A program made the position numbers and the translations under genes. Under the pieces are notes generated by a model. It worked only from the letters and a program-made list of their open reading frames with translations. It made no database searches and was not told the DNA's origin. From Scandinavium sp036409475 (lineage in GTDB: Bacteria > Pseudomonadota > Gammaproteobacteria > Enterobacterales > Enterobacteriaceae), in the NCBI RefSeq assembly GCF_036409475.1, contig NZ_JAYRCK010000007.1:62001-126000 (forward strand): a stretch of DNA of 64,000 bases, read 5' to 3'. Position 1 is the first letter of the stretch; every line of letters starts with the position of its first letter. Below, piece after piece: positions 24,297 to 32,122 of this stretch.

Positions 24297-24735
24297 AGAT
24301 ATCGTAGAACGACAGCTCGCCTTTGGTCGCCATCATTTTCTGTAATTGGCTTTTCTGCGGGTCGGCTACGCGAGGGGAATGCAAAATGCGCTCGATGAGC
24401 TCATCTGGCACAAAGCGAGTGTTGTACCACTCGCCGTTATAGCAGACGCGAAAATCCAGCACGTCGATATCTTCGTAGCGGTAACGCGGGGCGACGTCGA
24501 AAAAGAAAAAGCCGTTGAGGACGATAAACAACACCACCAGTAGCCACAGGGAATCCGCCAGCGTTTCTGAACGATGCATGACGATGTACGTCGCCAGAAA
24601 GCCGAGATACATCGCCAGGAACAGCCCAGGGAAGCGGCGAATAAAGCTGATGCTAAAGCGCGGACGATTATCGCGTTTCTCGGCGCTGTTTAATTCTTCG
24701 ATGGTATTGGTAAGCAGTCGCTGGATTTCGGCCAT
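24265..24735 (-). CDS. ylaC: Inner membrane protein YlaC
   Basis: A 156-residue protein with two membrane helices (about 33-52 and 62-79) and cytoplasmic tails, matching E. coli YlaC in length and motifs (RYRYEDIDVLDFRV, VADPQKSQL). Function is not established. It sits between pdeB and maa as in E. coli, but here the GntR, rpmE2J2 and GNAT/MocR items are inserted between pdeB and ylaC. Confidence 0.9.
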   Translation of the reverse strand: MAEIQRLLTNTIEELNSAEKRDNRPRFSISFIRRFPGLFLAMYLGFLATYIVMHRSETLADSLWLLVVLFIVLNGFFFFDVAPRYRYEDIDVLDFRVCYNGEWYNTRFVPDELIERILHSPRVADPQKSQLQKMMATKGELSFYDIFTLARAETAQ

Positions 24736-24832
24736 CTGCGCCCTCTGTTATGCCTGAATCGGGTGATGCCCTATTTTAGGTTGCCGTGATTCAGGCGGAA
24801 AGTAACAGTTTGGTTGCAGAAAAGCATAACAG

Positions 24833-25387
24833 TCAGTTGAGCATTTTAATGATTTGCGCCGGATTGCCACCGACCACCGCATTCGCCGGGACATCTTTCA
24901 CCACGATAGCGCCGGAAGCAATCACCGCATTATCGCCGATGATGACGCCAGGATTGATCACCGCACGTCCGCCAATCCAGACATTGTGGCCAATCGTCAC
25001 GGGTTTGCCGAATTCGGCTCCGCCTACGCGTTCCTGCGCATCGAGGGGATGAGTGGCGGTGTAGATATGTACGCCGGGCGCAAGCATACAGTTGTCGCCG
25101 ATATGAATCGGGCAGACGTCGAGCATGATGCAGTCAAAGTTGGCGTAGAAGTTGCGACCGAGGAGAATGTTGTAGCCGTAGTCACAGCGGAAAGTGGGTT
25201 CGATATAAGCGCCATGCTCATAGCCCAGTAAGTCGCTGAGCAGGCTGCTACGTAACGCTTTCTCTTCTGGCGAGGAAAGGTTGTAGCGATGCAAAATTTC
25301 TCTTGCCCGCAAACGATCGGCCCGGAGGGTGACGTCACCCGGACGATACAGCTCTCCAGCGAGCATTTTGCGTTTTTCTTCACTCAT
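24833..25387 (-). CDS. maa: Maltose O-acetyltransferase Maa
   Basis: A 184-residue left-handed beta-helix acetyltransferase with an N-terminal helical Mac domain (1-55) and hexapeptide repeats (about 75-180, e.g. IGDNCMLAPGVHIYTATHPL with the catalytic His of the family, then IGHNVWIGGRAVINPGV). It transfers acetyl from acetyl-CoA to maltose or glucose in the cytoplasm. A Shine-Dalgarno GGAG precedes the ATG. Confidence 0.95.
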   Translation of the reverse strand: MSEEKRKMLAGELYRPGDVTLRADRLRAREILHRYNLSSPEEKALRSSLLSDLLGYEHGAYIEPTFRCDYGYNILLGRNFYANFDCIMLDVCPIHIGDNCMLAPGVHIYTATHPLDAQERVGGAEFGKPVTIGHNVWIGGRAVINPGVIIGDNAVIASGAIVVKDVPANAVVGGNPAQIIKMLN

Positions 25388-25538
25388 GTGATTCTCCTGT
25401 TAGCGAGAGAGTCACAGTATAAGGTCTACGGCAATCAGGGAACGTTCCCTGCGTTGCCGTGTGACATTTGTCACACTGCCATCTGTACGCTTGAGGGAGA
25501 CAGATAAGGACGTGTCTTTTTTTAGCTGACAGGGATAA

Positions 25539-25757
25539 TTAACGTATAAATTTCCACACAGAAGAAGGGATTTTATCGTACAGCTTATTCATGGTCAGTT
25601 CGGCCAGACGGTGATCTGCCGCTGAGTAAAAAACAGCCAGTTCGTTATCGGAAAGTTCATATTTATTTTTTTCAATAACACGTTCCAACGTATCAATAGT
25701 CTGACAACGTCGCAGACGCATCAAATAATCGGTTTTTGTTAAAAGTTTATCTGACAT
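25539..25757 (-). CDS. hha: Hemolysin expression modulator Hha
   Basis: A 72-residue protein almost identical to E. coli Hha from residue 6 on ([20 protein letters not shown]). It binds H-NS and StpA and helps silence acquired A/T-rich DNA; it is also the toxin-like partner of TomB. Two tandem ATGs exist; the second (25757) gives the family length and better spacing from AAGG. It follows tomB in one operon. Confidence 0.97.
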
Positions 25758-25784
25758 CATTTTACCTTTTTGGTTGTAATAATT

Positions 25785-26159
25785 TTAACAAGAATGACTT
25801 ACAGGATTCGCTCGGCTGACGTTGATGAAGCAACGGAAAAGTCTGTTACCCGATTTACGCCATTTCTGCAGGTCGTCAGCATTAATGCCATAGTTACTGA
25901 ACAGCATAAAGGTATCGTCCAGATATTCATCAATTTGCGCGATCAATTTATTGTCTTCATCATACTTAATTTTGTAATTAAGTGCGAAGGTGGCTATATG
26001 CTCGATCAGTTCATTAAGCTGAAGATTAAGCGCCGACGTCGGGTCATTGACCCAGCCAGTTCGGTTTTCTTCAAGGTTAACCAGACAATCATGATACAGG
26101 GTTTCGCAGAGAAATTTAAGCTGCGCAATATCATGTCTTTTTGGCGAGTATTCGTCCAT
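25785..26159 (-). CDS. tomB: Hha antitoxin TomB (YbaJ)
   Basis: A 124-residue TomB with the typical start MDEYSPKRHDIAQLKFLCE and C-terminal NRLFRCFINVSRANPVS. In E. coli and Salmonella it counteracts Hha; cysteine oxidation of Hha with TomB has been described. Operon tomB-hha with a 27-base gap. Upstream lies a long A/T-rich region. Confidence 0.97.
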   Translation of the reverse strand: MDEYSPKRHDIAQLKFLCETLYHDCLVNLEENRTGWVNDPTSALNLQLNELIEHIATFALNYKIKYDEDNKLIAQIDEYLDDTFMLFSNYGINADDLQKWRKSGNRLFRCFINVSRANPVSHSC

Positions 26160-26645
26160 AGCGCATCCCCTTATGATAAACCAACAAACACCGTGTGGGA
26201 TGGATACAACTGTCTGACCCGGAACATATGCTTCTATCCTGACACTCTAACTATAATCCACTCTGAAAAAGATTTCACCGCGCTATTACGAAAAATTACA
26301 ATTAGCGTTATTTCGGACATTCAGCTTGCGTAAATCTTAAGCATTTCTAATGCCTGAAATTTTAGGTTTCGCTCACTAAATATGCTGTTGGACGCTTAGT
26401 TTTCATTAGCTTATGTTTATCTGAGGGCAATGAATGCGTGTGAAATTTCTTAGTGACTTAGCAAACTATTCTTAATGGCTTAGCAAGCTAAGAATATTCC
26501 TAAGCAAGTTCAGATAAAAATCAACGTTATCGCTTATAGCTACGGAAAAAGTGTCAGAATATTAAGATTATATCCCTGATGTTTGTTGTGGAGATATAAA
26601 CAGAGAGGCAATACGTGCGATTTTAGTGGGATTGAAGAGATAAGA
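26160..26645. other. AT-rich tomB upstream region with phased repeats
   Basis: No credible gene is seen. The stretch must hold the tomB promoter. At 26457, 26479 and 26500 the octamer CTTAGCAA (third copy CTAAGCAA) recurs at 22- and 21-base intervals. The second copy sits in a larger dyad (ATTCTTA with TAAGAAT, 26468-26495). Such helically phased repeats suggest a binding site for an oligomeric regulator. Confidence 0.5.
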
Positions 26646-26667
26646 AAGGGCCGCGAATGCGGCCCTT
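26646..26667. terminator. GC-rich terminator hairpin, copy 1
   Basis: A 9-bp stem, arms AAGGGCCGC and GCGGCCCTT around GAAT. It is identical over 22 bases to the hairpin at 26809-26830. Confidence 0.65.
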
Positions 26668-26672
26668 GAGAG

Positions 26673-26706
26673 TGATGACAAACCTCTAACGAATGAGATT
26701 TGTCAT
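26673..26706. repeat. Inverted repeat with ATGACAAA/TTTGTCAT arms
   Basis: Arms ATGACAAACCTC and GAGATTTGTCAT with one mismatch around an 8-10 base loop, between the two identical GC hairpins. Role unknown. Confidence 0.4.
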
Positions 26707-26728
26707 AGGGTACCGAATAAAAAAACAA

Positions 26729-26798
26729 GGAAAATCAATTTATTGATTTTCGGCTGATAACCACAAAGAAGGAAAAACCACGCTTTTTCCTTCTTTGT
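26729..26798 (+). repeat. 70-bp double-hairpin repeat, copy 1
   Basis: Two adjacent hairpins: GAAAATCAATTTATTGATTTTC (arms of 11) and ACAAAGAAGGAAAAA pairing with TTTTTCCTTCTTTGT. The reverse complement of 37455-37524 matches it at 68 of 70 bases. It does not look like an ERIC or REP element. Confidence 0.85.
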
Positions 26799-26808
26799 CA
26801 GCAGTCTG

Positions 26809-26830
26809 AAGGGCCGCGAATGCGGCCCTT
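26809..26830 (-). terminator. Terminator of acrAB, GC hairpin copy 2
   Basis: Same 22-base hairpin as 26646-26667, 21 bases after the acrB stop in the direction of acrB transcription. It is bidirectional by symmetry. Confidence 0.7.
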
Positions 26831-26851
26831 TGTCGTTATGGCTTAGCCAAA

Positions 26852-29800
26852 TTAACGGTGTTCAACCGGGTGGTTATGTTCCAGATCATCGTTCTTTTTA
26901 CTGAAACGACGACGAACAACCACAAAGAACACTGGCACGAAGAAGATAGCCAGTATGGTCGCGGTGATCATCCCGCCCATTACGCCAGTACCTACGGCGT
27001 TCTGTGCGCCGGAGCCTGCACCGGAGCTGATAACCAGCGGCATTACCCCGAGGATAAACGCCAGCGAAGTCATTAGAATCGGGCGCAGACGCATGCGCAC
27101 CGCTTCCAGCGTTGCTTCAATCAACCCTTTACCTTCTTTGTCCATCAGGTCTTTGGCGAATTCCACAATAAGTATCGCGTTCTTTGCCGACAAGCCAATG
27201 GTTGTCAGCAGGCCTACCTGGAAGTACACGTCGTTAGTCAGGCCGCGGAACGTCGCCGCCAACAGCGCACCGATAACGCCAAGTGGAACGACCAGCATAA
27301 CGGAGAACGGAATAGACCAGCTCTCGTACAACGCCGCCAGACACAGGAACACGACAATCAGTGAAATCGCATACAGGGCAGGGGCCTGGTTACCGGACAG
27401 GCGCTCCTGATAGGACATACCGGTCCAGTCGTAGCCCACACCGGTTGGCAGTTTGCTCGCCAGTTCCTCCATCAGCAACATCGCTTCACCGGTACTTTTA
27501 CCTGGCGCTGCCTGACCGAGGATTTCCATCGATGGCAGACCGTTGTAACGCTCCAGACGCGGTGAACCGTATTCCCAACGTGAAGTGGAGAAGGCGGAGA
27601 ACGGCACCATCTGTCCATTACTGCCGCGAACATACCAGTTACCAATATCACTCGGCAGCATGCGGTATGGCGCTTCGGACATCAGATACACTTTTTTCAC
27701 GCGGCCACGGTCAACGAAGTCGTTGACGTAGCTTCCGCCCCAGGCGGCACCTAGCGTAGTGTTAATGTCGCTAATAGACACGCCCAGAGCCTGTGCTTTT
27801 TCCTGATCGATATCGATTTTAAACTGCGGCGTATCTTCCAGACCGTTCGGACGCACGCCGACGAACACATCAGGATGCCTGGCAATTTCGCCAAACAGTT
27901 GATTACGTGCCTGAGTCAGTTTTTCGTGGCCGAGACCTGCCTGGTCAATCAGCTGGAAGTCAAAGCCGGTTGCCGTACCCAGTTCAACGATTGCTGGGAG
28001 GTTGAAGGCGAACACCATCGCATCTTTAATCTGCGAGAAGCGCGCCATCGCTCGACCGGTAATGGCCTCGACCTTGTTCTCATCGCCGGGTCGTTGGCTC
28101 CAGTCTTTCAGCGAAACGAAGGCGATACCGGTGTTCTGGCCACGACCAGCGAAGCCGAAGCCGTTAACCGCGAACACGGATTCCACGTTGTCTTTCTCTT
28201 TGTTGAGGTAGTAATCGGTCACCTCATCGAGCACTTTTTGCGTACGCTCCTGGGTGGCACCCGCTGGCAGCTGCGCCATGGTCAGGAATACCCCCTGGTC
28301 TTCATCTGGCAAGAACGAGCTTGGCAGACGTACGAACAGGTAGGCCATGCCGACCACAATGATGATATAGAGCAGCAGATAACGACCGGTGCTGCGCAGA
28401 ATGTTGCCCACGCTGTCGGTATAATGGTGCGTGCTCTTATCGAAGATGCGGTTAAACCAGCCGAAGAATCCTTTATGCTCGCCATGACCGCCTTTCTGAA
28501 CGGGCTTGAGCATGGTGGCACACAGTGCAGGCGTCAGGATCAATGCAACGAGTACCGACAGTGCCATCGCTGAAACAATCGTGATGGAGAACTGACGATA
28601 AATCGCCCCGGTGGAACCGCCAAAGAATGCCATCGGGATGAATACCGCTGACAGCACCATCGCGATACCGACCAGCGCGCCCTGAATCTGGCCCATGGAT
28701 TTACGGGTTGCTTCTTTTGGCGGCAGCCCTTCTTCGGCCATCACACGCTCGACGTTTTCCACCACCACGATGGCGTCATCCACGAGCAGGCCGATGGCGA
28801 GCACCATCCCGAACATCGTCAGGGTGTTTATCGAGTAGCCGAAAATGGACAGGACCGAGAACGTCCCCAGCAATACGACCGGTACTGCGATGGTCGGGAT
28901 CAACGTCGCGCGGAAGTTCTGCAGGAACAGATACATCACGAGGAACACGAGGATGATCGCTTCGACCAGCGTTTTCACTACTTCATGAATGGAGATCTTC
29001 ACGAACGGGGTGGTGTCGTACGGGTAAACGATTTTCAGACCTGACGGGAAGAACGGCTCCATGTGTTTCAGTTCAGCGCGGATAGCATCGGCAGTGTTCA
29101 GCGCGTTCGCGCCAGTTGCCAGTTTTATCCCCAAACCGGATGCCGGTTGGCCGTTGAATTTGGCGACAACGTCGTAGTTCTCACCGCCAAGCTCAATTTT
29201 CGCCACGTCACGCAGGCGGACCTGCGAACCGTCCGGGTTTACTTTCAGCAGAATTTTGCCGAACTCGTCGGTATTGGTCAGACGGGTTTGCGCCACAATT
29301 GAGGCGTTCAACTGCTGGCCTTTCACTGGTGGCGTGCCGCCTAACTGACCGGCTGCAACCTGGGCGTTCTGTGCTTTCAGCGCGCTGATAACGTCGACAG
29401 GAGTCAACTGAAAGTTATTCAGTTTATTCGGATCCATCCAGATACGCATTGCGTACTGAGAACCGAACAGCTGAACATCACCGACGCCGGAAGTACGGCT
29501 GATAGGATCTTTCATATTGGCCGCAACGTAGTCGGAGATATCGTCCTGGGTCATGGTGCCGTTGGTGTTAATCACCCCGACAACCATCAGGAAGCTGCTG
29601 GACGCTTTCTCAACGCTCACGCCTTGCTGCTGAACTTCCTGCGGCAGAAGCGGCATTGCCAACTGCAATTTGTTCTGCACCTGGACCTGCGCGATATCCG
29701 GATCGGTACCGGATTCAAAGGTCAGCGTGATGGTGGCTGTACCCGTCGAGTCACCGTTGGAAGACATGTACATCAGGTTATCGATACCGTTCATGTTCTG

Positions 29801-29998
29801 TTCGATAACCTGTGTCACCGTGTTCTGCACGGTTTCAGCATCCGCTCCGGGATACATCGCCGTGATGGCAATTGCCGGTGGCGCAATCGTTGGGTATTGC
29901 GCTATGGGCAGTTTGAGGATCGCAAGTCCCCCTGCCAACATGATAATAATGGCGATCACCCATGCAAAAATGGGGCGATCGATAAAGAAATTAGGCAT
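26852..29998 (-). CDS. acrB: RND multidrug efflux transporter AcrB
   Basis: A 1048-residue inner-membrane RND pump, one residue shorter than E. coli AcrB. It has twelve membrane helices and two large periplasmic loops. The proton relay residues are present in GLLVDDAIVVVENV (D407/D408 equivalents) and SAKNAILIVEFAKD (K940 equivalent). It works as a trimer with AcrA and TolC to expel antibiotics, bile salts, dyes and detergents. It is co-transcribed with acrA, 22 bases upstream. Confidence 0.98.
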   Translation of the reverse strand: MPNFFIDRPIFAWVIAIIIMLAGGLAILKLPIAQYPTIAPPAIAITAMYPGADAETVQNTVTQVIEQNMNGIDNLMYMSSNGDSTGTATITLTFESGTDPDIAQVQVQNKLQLAMPLLPQEVQQQGVSVEKASSSFLMVVGVINTNGTMTQDDISDYVAANMKDPISRTSGVGDVQLFGSQYAMRIWMDPNKLNNFQLTPVDVISALKAQNAQVAAGQLGGTPPVKGQQLNASIVAQTRLTNTDEFGKILLKVNPDGSQVRLRDVAKIELGGENYDVVAKFNGQPASGLGIKLATGANALNTADAIRAELKHMEPFFPSGLKIVYPYDTTPFVKISIHEVVKTLVEAIILVFLVMYLFLQNFRATLIPTIAVPVVLLGTFSVLSIFGYSINTLTMFGMVLAIGLLVDDAIVVVENVERVMAEEGLPPKEATRKSMGQIQGALVGIAMVLSAVFIPMAFFGGSTGAIYRQFSITIVSAMALSVLVALILTPALCATMLKPVQKGGHGEHKGFFGWFNRIFDKSTHHYTDSVGNILRSTGRYLLLYIIIVVGMAYLFVRLPSSFLPDEDQGVFLTMAQLPAGATQERTQKVLDEVTDYYLNKEKDNVESVFAVNGFGFAGRGQNTGIAFVSLKDWSQRPGDENKVEAITGRAMARFSQIKDAMVFAFNLPAIVELGTATGFDFQLIDQAGLGHEKLTQARNQLFGEIARHPDVFVGVRPNGLEDTPQFKIDIDQEKAQALGVSISDINTTLGAAWGGSYVNDFVDRGRVKKVYLMSEAPYRMLPSDIGNWYVRGSNGQMVPFSAFSTSRWEYGSPRLERYNGLPSMEILGQAAPGKSTGEAMLLMEELASKLPTGVGYDWTGMSYQERLSGNQAPALYAISLIVVFLCLAALYESWSIPFSVMLVVPLGVIGALLAATFRGLTNDVYFQVGLLTTIGLSAKNAILIVEFAKDLMDKEGKGLIEATLEAVRMRLRPILMTSLAFILGVMPLVISSGAGSGAQNAVGTGVMGGMITATILAIFFVPVFFVVVRRRFSKKNDDLEHNHPVEHR

Positions 29999-30020
29999 GT
30001 CTTAACGTCTCCTGTTTAAG

Positions 30021-31214
30021 TTAAGACTTAGGCTGTTCTGACGCGGCATGACCTGGGGTTTGCTGCTGATTGTCAGAAGTGACTTCTTGCGCTTTGACCT
30101 GGGCGCCCGGTCTGACTTTCTGTAAACCGGTAATGATGACGCGATCGCCTGGCTTCAGACCGTCGGTCACCAGCCATTTGTCACCAATCGCCTGAGTGGC
30201 GGTAATCTGGCGAACTTCCACTTTGTCACCTTCACCGACAACCATCGCACTGGCATCACCGCGTGGTGTACGAGTGACGCCTTGCTGAGGAACCAGCAAG
30301 GCTGTCGGGTTCACGCCTTCTTCCAGTTTCGCCCGGACGAACATGCCCGGCAGCAGGGTATGATCAGGGTTCGGGAAGATAGCGCGCAGGGTAATAGACC
30401 CGGTGGTCTGGTCCACGGTGACGTCAGAAAACTCCAGCGTGCCGCTCTGCGAATAGGTAATGCCGTCCTGAGTCACGAGGTTGACTTTCGCTTTGCCGTT
30501 TTCTTGTTTCAGCGAGCCGCTAGCCAGCTCTTGTTTCAGACGCAGGAAATCGTTGCTGGACTGGGTCACGTCGACATAAATCGGGTCGAGCTGTTGAACG
30601 GTTGCCAGTGCATCGGCCTGACCATTCTGGACCAGCGCGCCTTCAGTGACAGACGATTTACCAATACGACCGCTGATGGGCGAGGTCACTTTGGTGTACG
30701 CCAGGTTAATACGTGCCGTTTCTGTCGCCGCTTTGGCTGCCACAACGGCGGCATTGGCCTGTTGAGCGTCTGCCAGCGCAGTATCATAATCCTGCTTACT
30801 GATGTACTGGGTCCCTACCAGCTTCTGATAGCGGCTTACGGTCAGTTGCGCGATTTTTGCAGCGGCTTCAGCTTTCGCTAAATCGCCTTTCGCGCTGTCC
30901 CAGGCAGCCTGATAGGTTGCGGGATCAATCTGATACAAAGACACCCCAGCCTGAATATCGCTGCCTTCTGTAAAGTTACGTTTCAGGATGATGCCACCCA
31001 CCTGAGGGCGAACTTCTGCGATACGGAAAGCACTGGTGCGGCCAGGTAATTCAGTCGTGATTTGGAGAGGTTCGGTTTTGAGCGTCACCACGCCAACTTC
31101 TGGCGTCTGGGCCGCGCCCTGTTGAGCCTGTTTATCGTCACATCCTGTAAGCGCTAAGCTGCCTGAAAGCATCAGAACGACCGCCAGAGGCGTTAACCCT
31201 CTGTTTTTGTTCAT
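30021..31214 (-). CDS. acrA: Efflux periplasmic adaptor AcrA
   Basis: A 397-residue lipoprotein, the same length as E. coli AcrA. Signal peptide ends in LTGC (lipobox). Lipoyl halves, alpha-helical hairpin and beta-barrel domains are recognisable in order. It links AcrB to TolC. The start at 31214 (MNKNRGLTPLAVVLML) gives a proper lipoprotein signal; the 20-codon upstream extension is not conserved. Repressed by AcrR from the divergent gene. Confidence 0.97.
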   Translation of the reverse strand: MNKNRGLTPLAVVLMLSGSLALTGCDDKQAQQGAAQTPEVGVVTLKTEPLQITTELPGRTSAFRIAEVRPQVGGIILKRNFTEGSDIQAGVSLYQIDPATYQAAWDSAKGDLAKAEAAAKIAQLTVSRYQKLVGTQYISKQDYDTALADAQQANAAVVAAKAATETARINLAYTKVTSPISGRIGKSSVTEGALVQNGQADALATVQQLDPIYVDVTQSSNDFLRLKQELASGSLKQENGKAKVNLVTQDGITYSQSGTLEFSDVTVDQTTGSITLRAIFPNPDHTLLPGMFVRAKLEEGVNPTALLVPQQGVTRTPRGDASAMVVGEGDKVEVRQITATQAIGDKWLVTDGLKPGDRVIITGLQKVRPGAQVKAQEVTSDNQQQTPGHAASEQPKS

Positions 31215-31299
31215 ATGTAAACCTCGAGTGTCCGATTTCAAATTGATCAATGGATCAAATGTCCACAAACCCATTGCTGCTTTATATTATGGTCGTACT

Positions 31300-31329
31300 A
31301 TGGTACATACATTCATAAATGTATGTAAA
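31300..31329. promoter_or_regulatory. AcrR operator and acrAB promoter
   Basis: A 24-bp dyad at 31304-31327 with arms TACATACATT and AATGTATGTA is the known AcrR binding site. On the minus strand the acrA -35 TTTACA (31329-31324) and -10 TACCAT (31305-31300) flank it with 18-bp spacing, so AcrR covers the promoter. Confidence 0.9.
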
Positions 31330-31355
31330 TCTAACCTCTGTAAATTCACTAACCT

Positions 31356-32000
31356 ATGGCACGAAAAACCAAACAACAAGCGCTGGAAACACGGCAACAC
31401 ATTCTTGATGTTGCCCTGCGTTTGTTTTCTCAACAGGGGGTATCATCCACCTCGTTGGCCGAGATTGCAAAAGCGGCTGGCGTGACCCGCGGTGCAATAT
31501 ACTGGCATTTCAAAAACAAATCAGATCTCTTCAGCGAAATCTGGCAGCTCTCGGAGCTTAGCATCGACTCATTAGAAACAGAGTATCAGGCAAAATTCCC
31601 CGGCGATCCACTCTCAGTTCTTAGGGAGATTCTAGCTTATATTCTTGAAGCTACAGTGTCAGAGGAGCGCCGACGTCTGCTAATGGAGATAATCTTCCAT
31701 AAATGTGAATTTGTCGGCGAAATGGCCGTGGTGCAGCAGGTTCAACGCGACCTCTGTCTGGAGAGTTACGATCGCATCGAACAGGCCTTACAGTCATGTA
31801 TGGATGCCGGGCAGTTGCCCGCGGATTTATTGACCCGGCGTGCGGCGATTCTGATGCGTAGCTATGTTTCCGGAATTGTTGAAAACTGGCTTTTTTCGCC
31901 GGACTCTTTCAATCTGAAAAAAGAAGCCCGTGCTTACGTGGACGTGTTGCTCGAGATGTATCAGTACTGCCCGACGCTGCGGGCGGGTTCCACGAAGTAA
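31356..32000 (+). CDS. acrR: TetR-family repressor AcrR
   Basis: A 214-residue TetR-family repressor with the N-terminal HTH (ILDVALRLFSQQGVSSTSLAEIAKAAGVTRGAIYWHF split by the turn, residues 17-53) and a helical ligand domain that binds many drugs. It represses the divergent acrAB and itself. No frameshift or stop is present, so derepressed efflux by AcrR loss is not indicated here. Confidence 0.97.
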   Translation: MARKTKQQALETRQHILDVALRLFSQQGVSSTSLAEIAKAAGVTRGAIYWHFKNKSDLFSEIWQLSELSIDSLETEYQAKFPGDPLSVLREILAYILEATVSEERRRLLMEIIFHKCEFVGEMAVVQQVQRDLCLESYDRIEQALQSCMDAGQLPADLLTRRAAILMRSYVSGIVENWLFSPDSFNLKKEARAYVDVLLEMYQYCPTLRAGSTK

Positions 32001-32122
32001 GGCGTGAACGAGTCCGAGAATTTTCCTGGTGAGATCTGCTATTCGACGCCAGGCAGAAATGCTATTCTCTGGCGGCACTTGTCCCCGGTTATTCCGGTCC
32101 TGAACTCATTCATGTCGACACT

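Noticed and set aside
26540..26728. 62-codon minus frame in the tomB-acrB gap
   Set aside because: It crosses a terminator hairpin and inverted repeat, has no ribosome-binding site and no likeness to a known protein.
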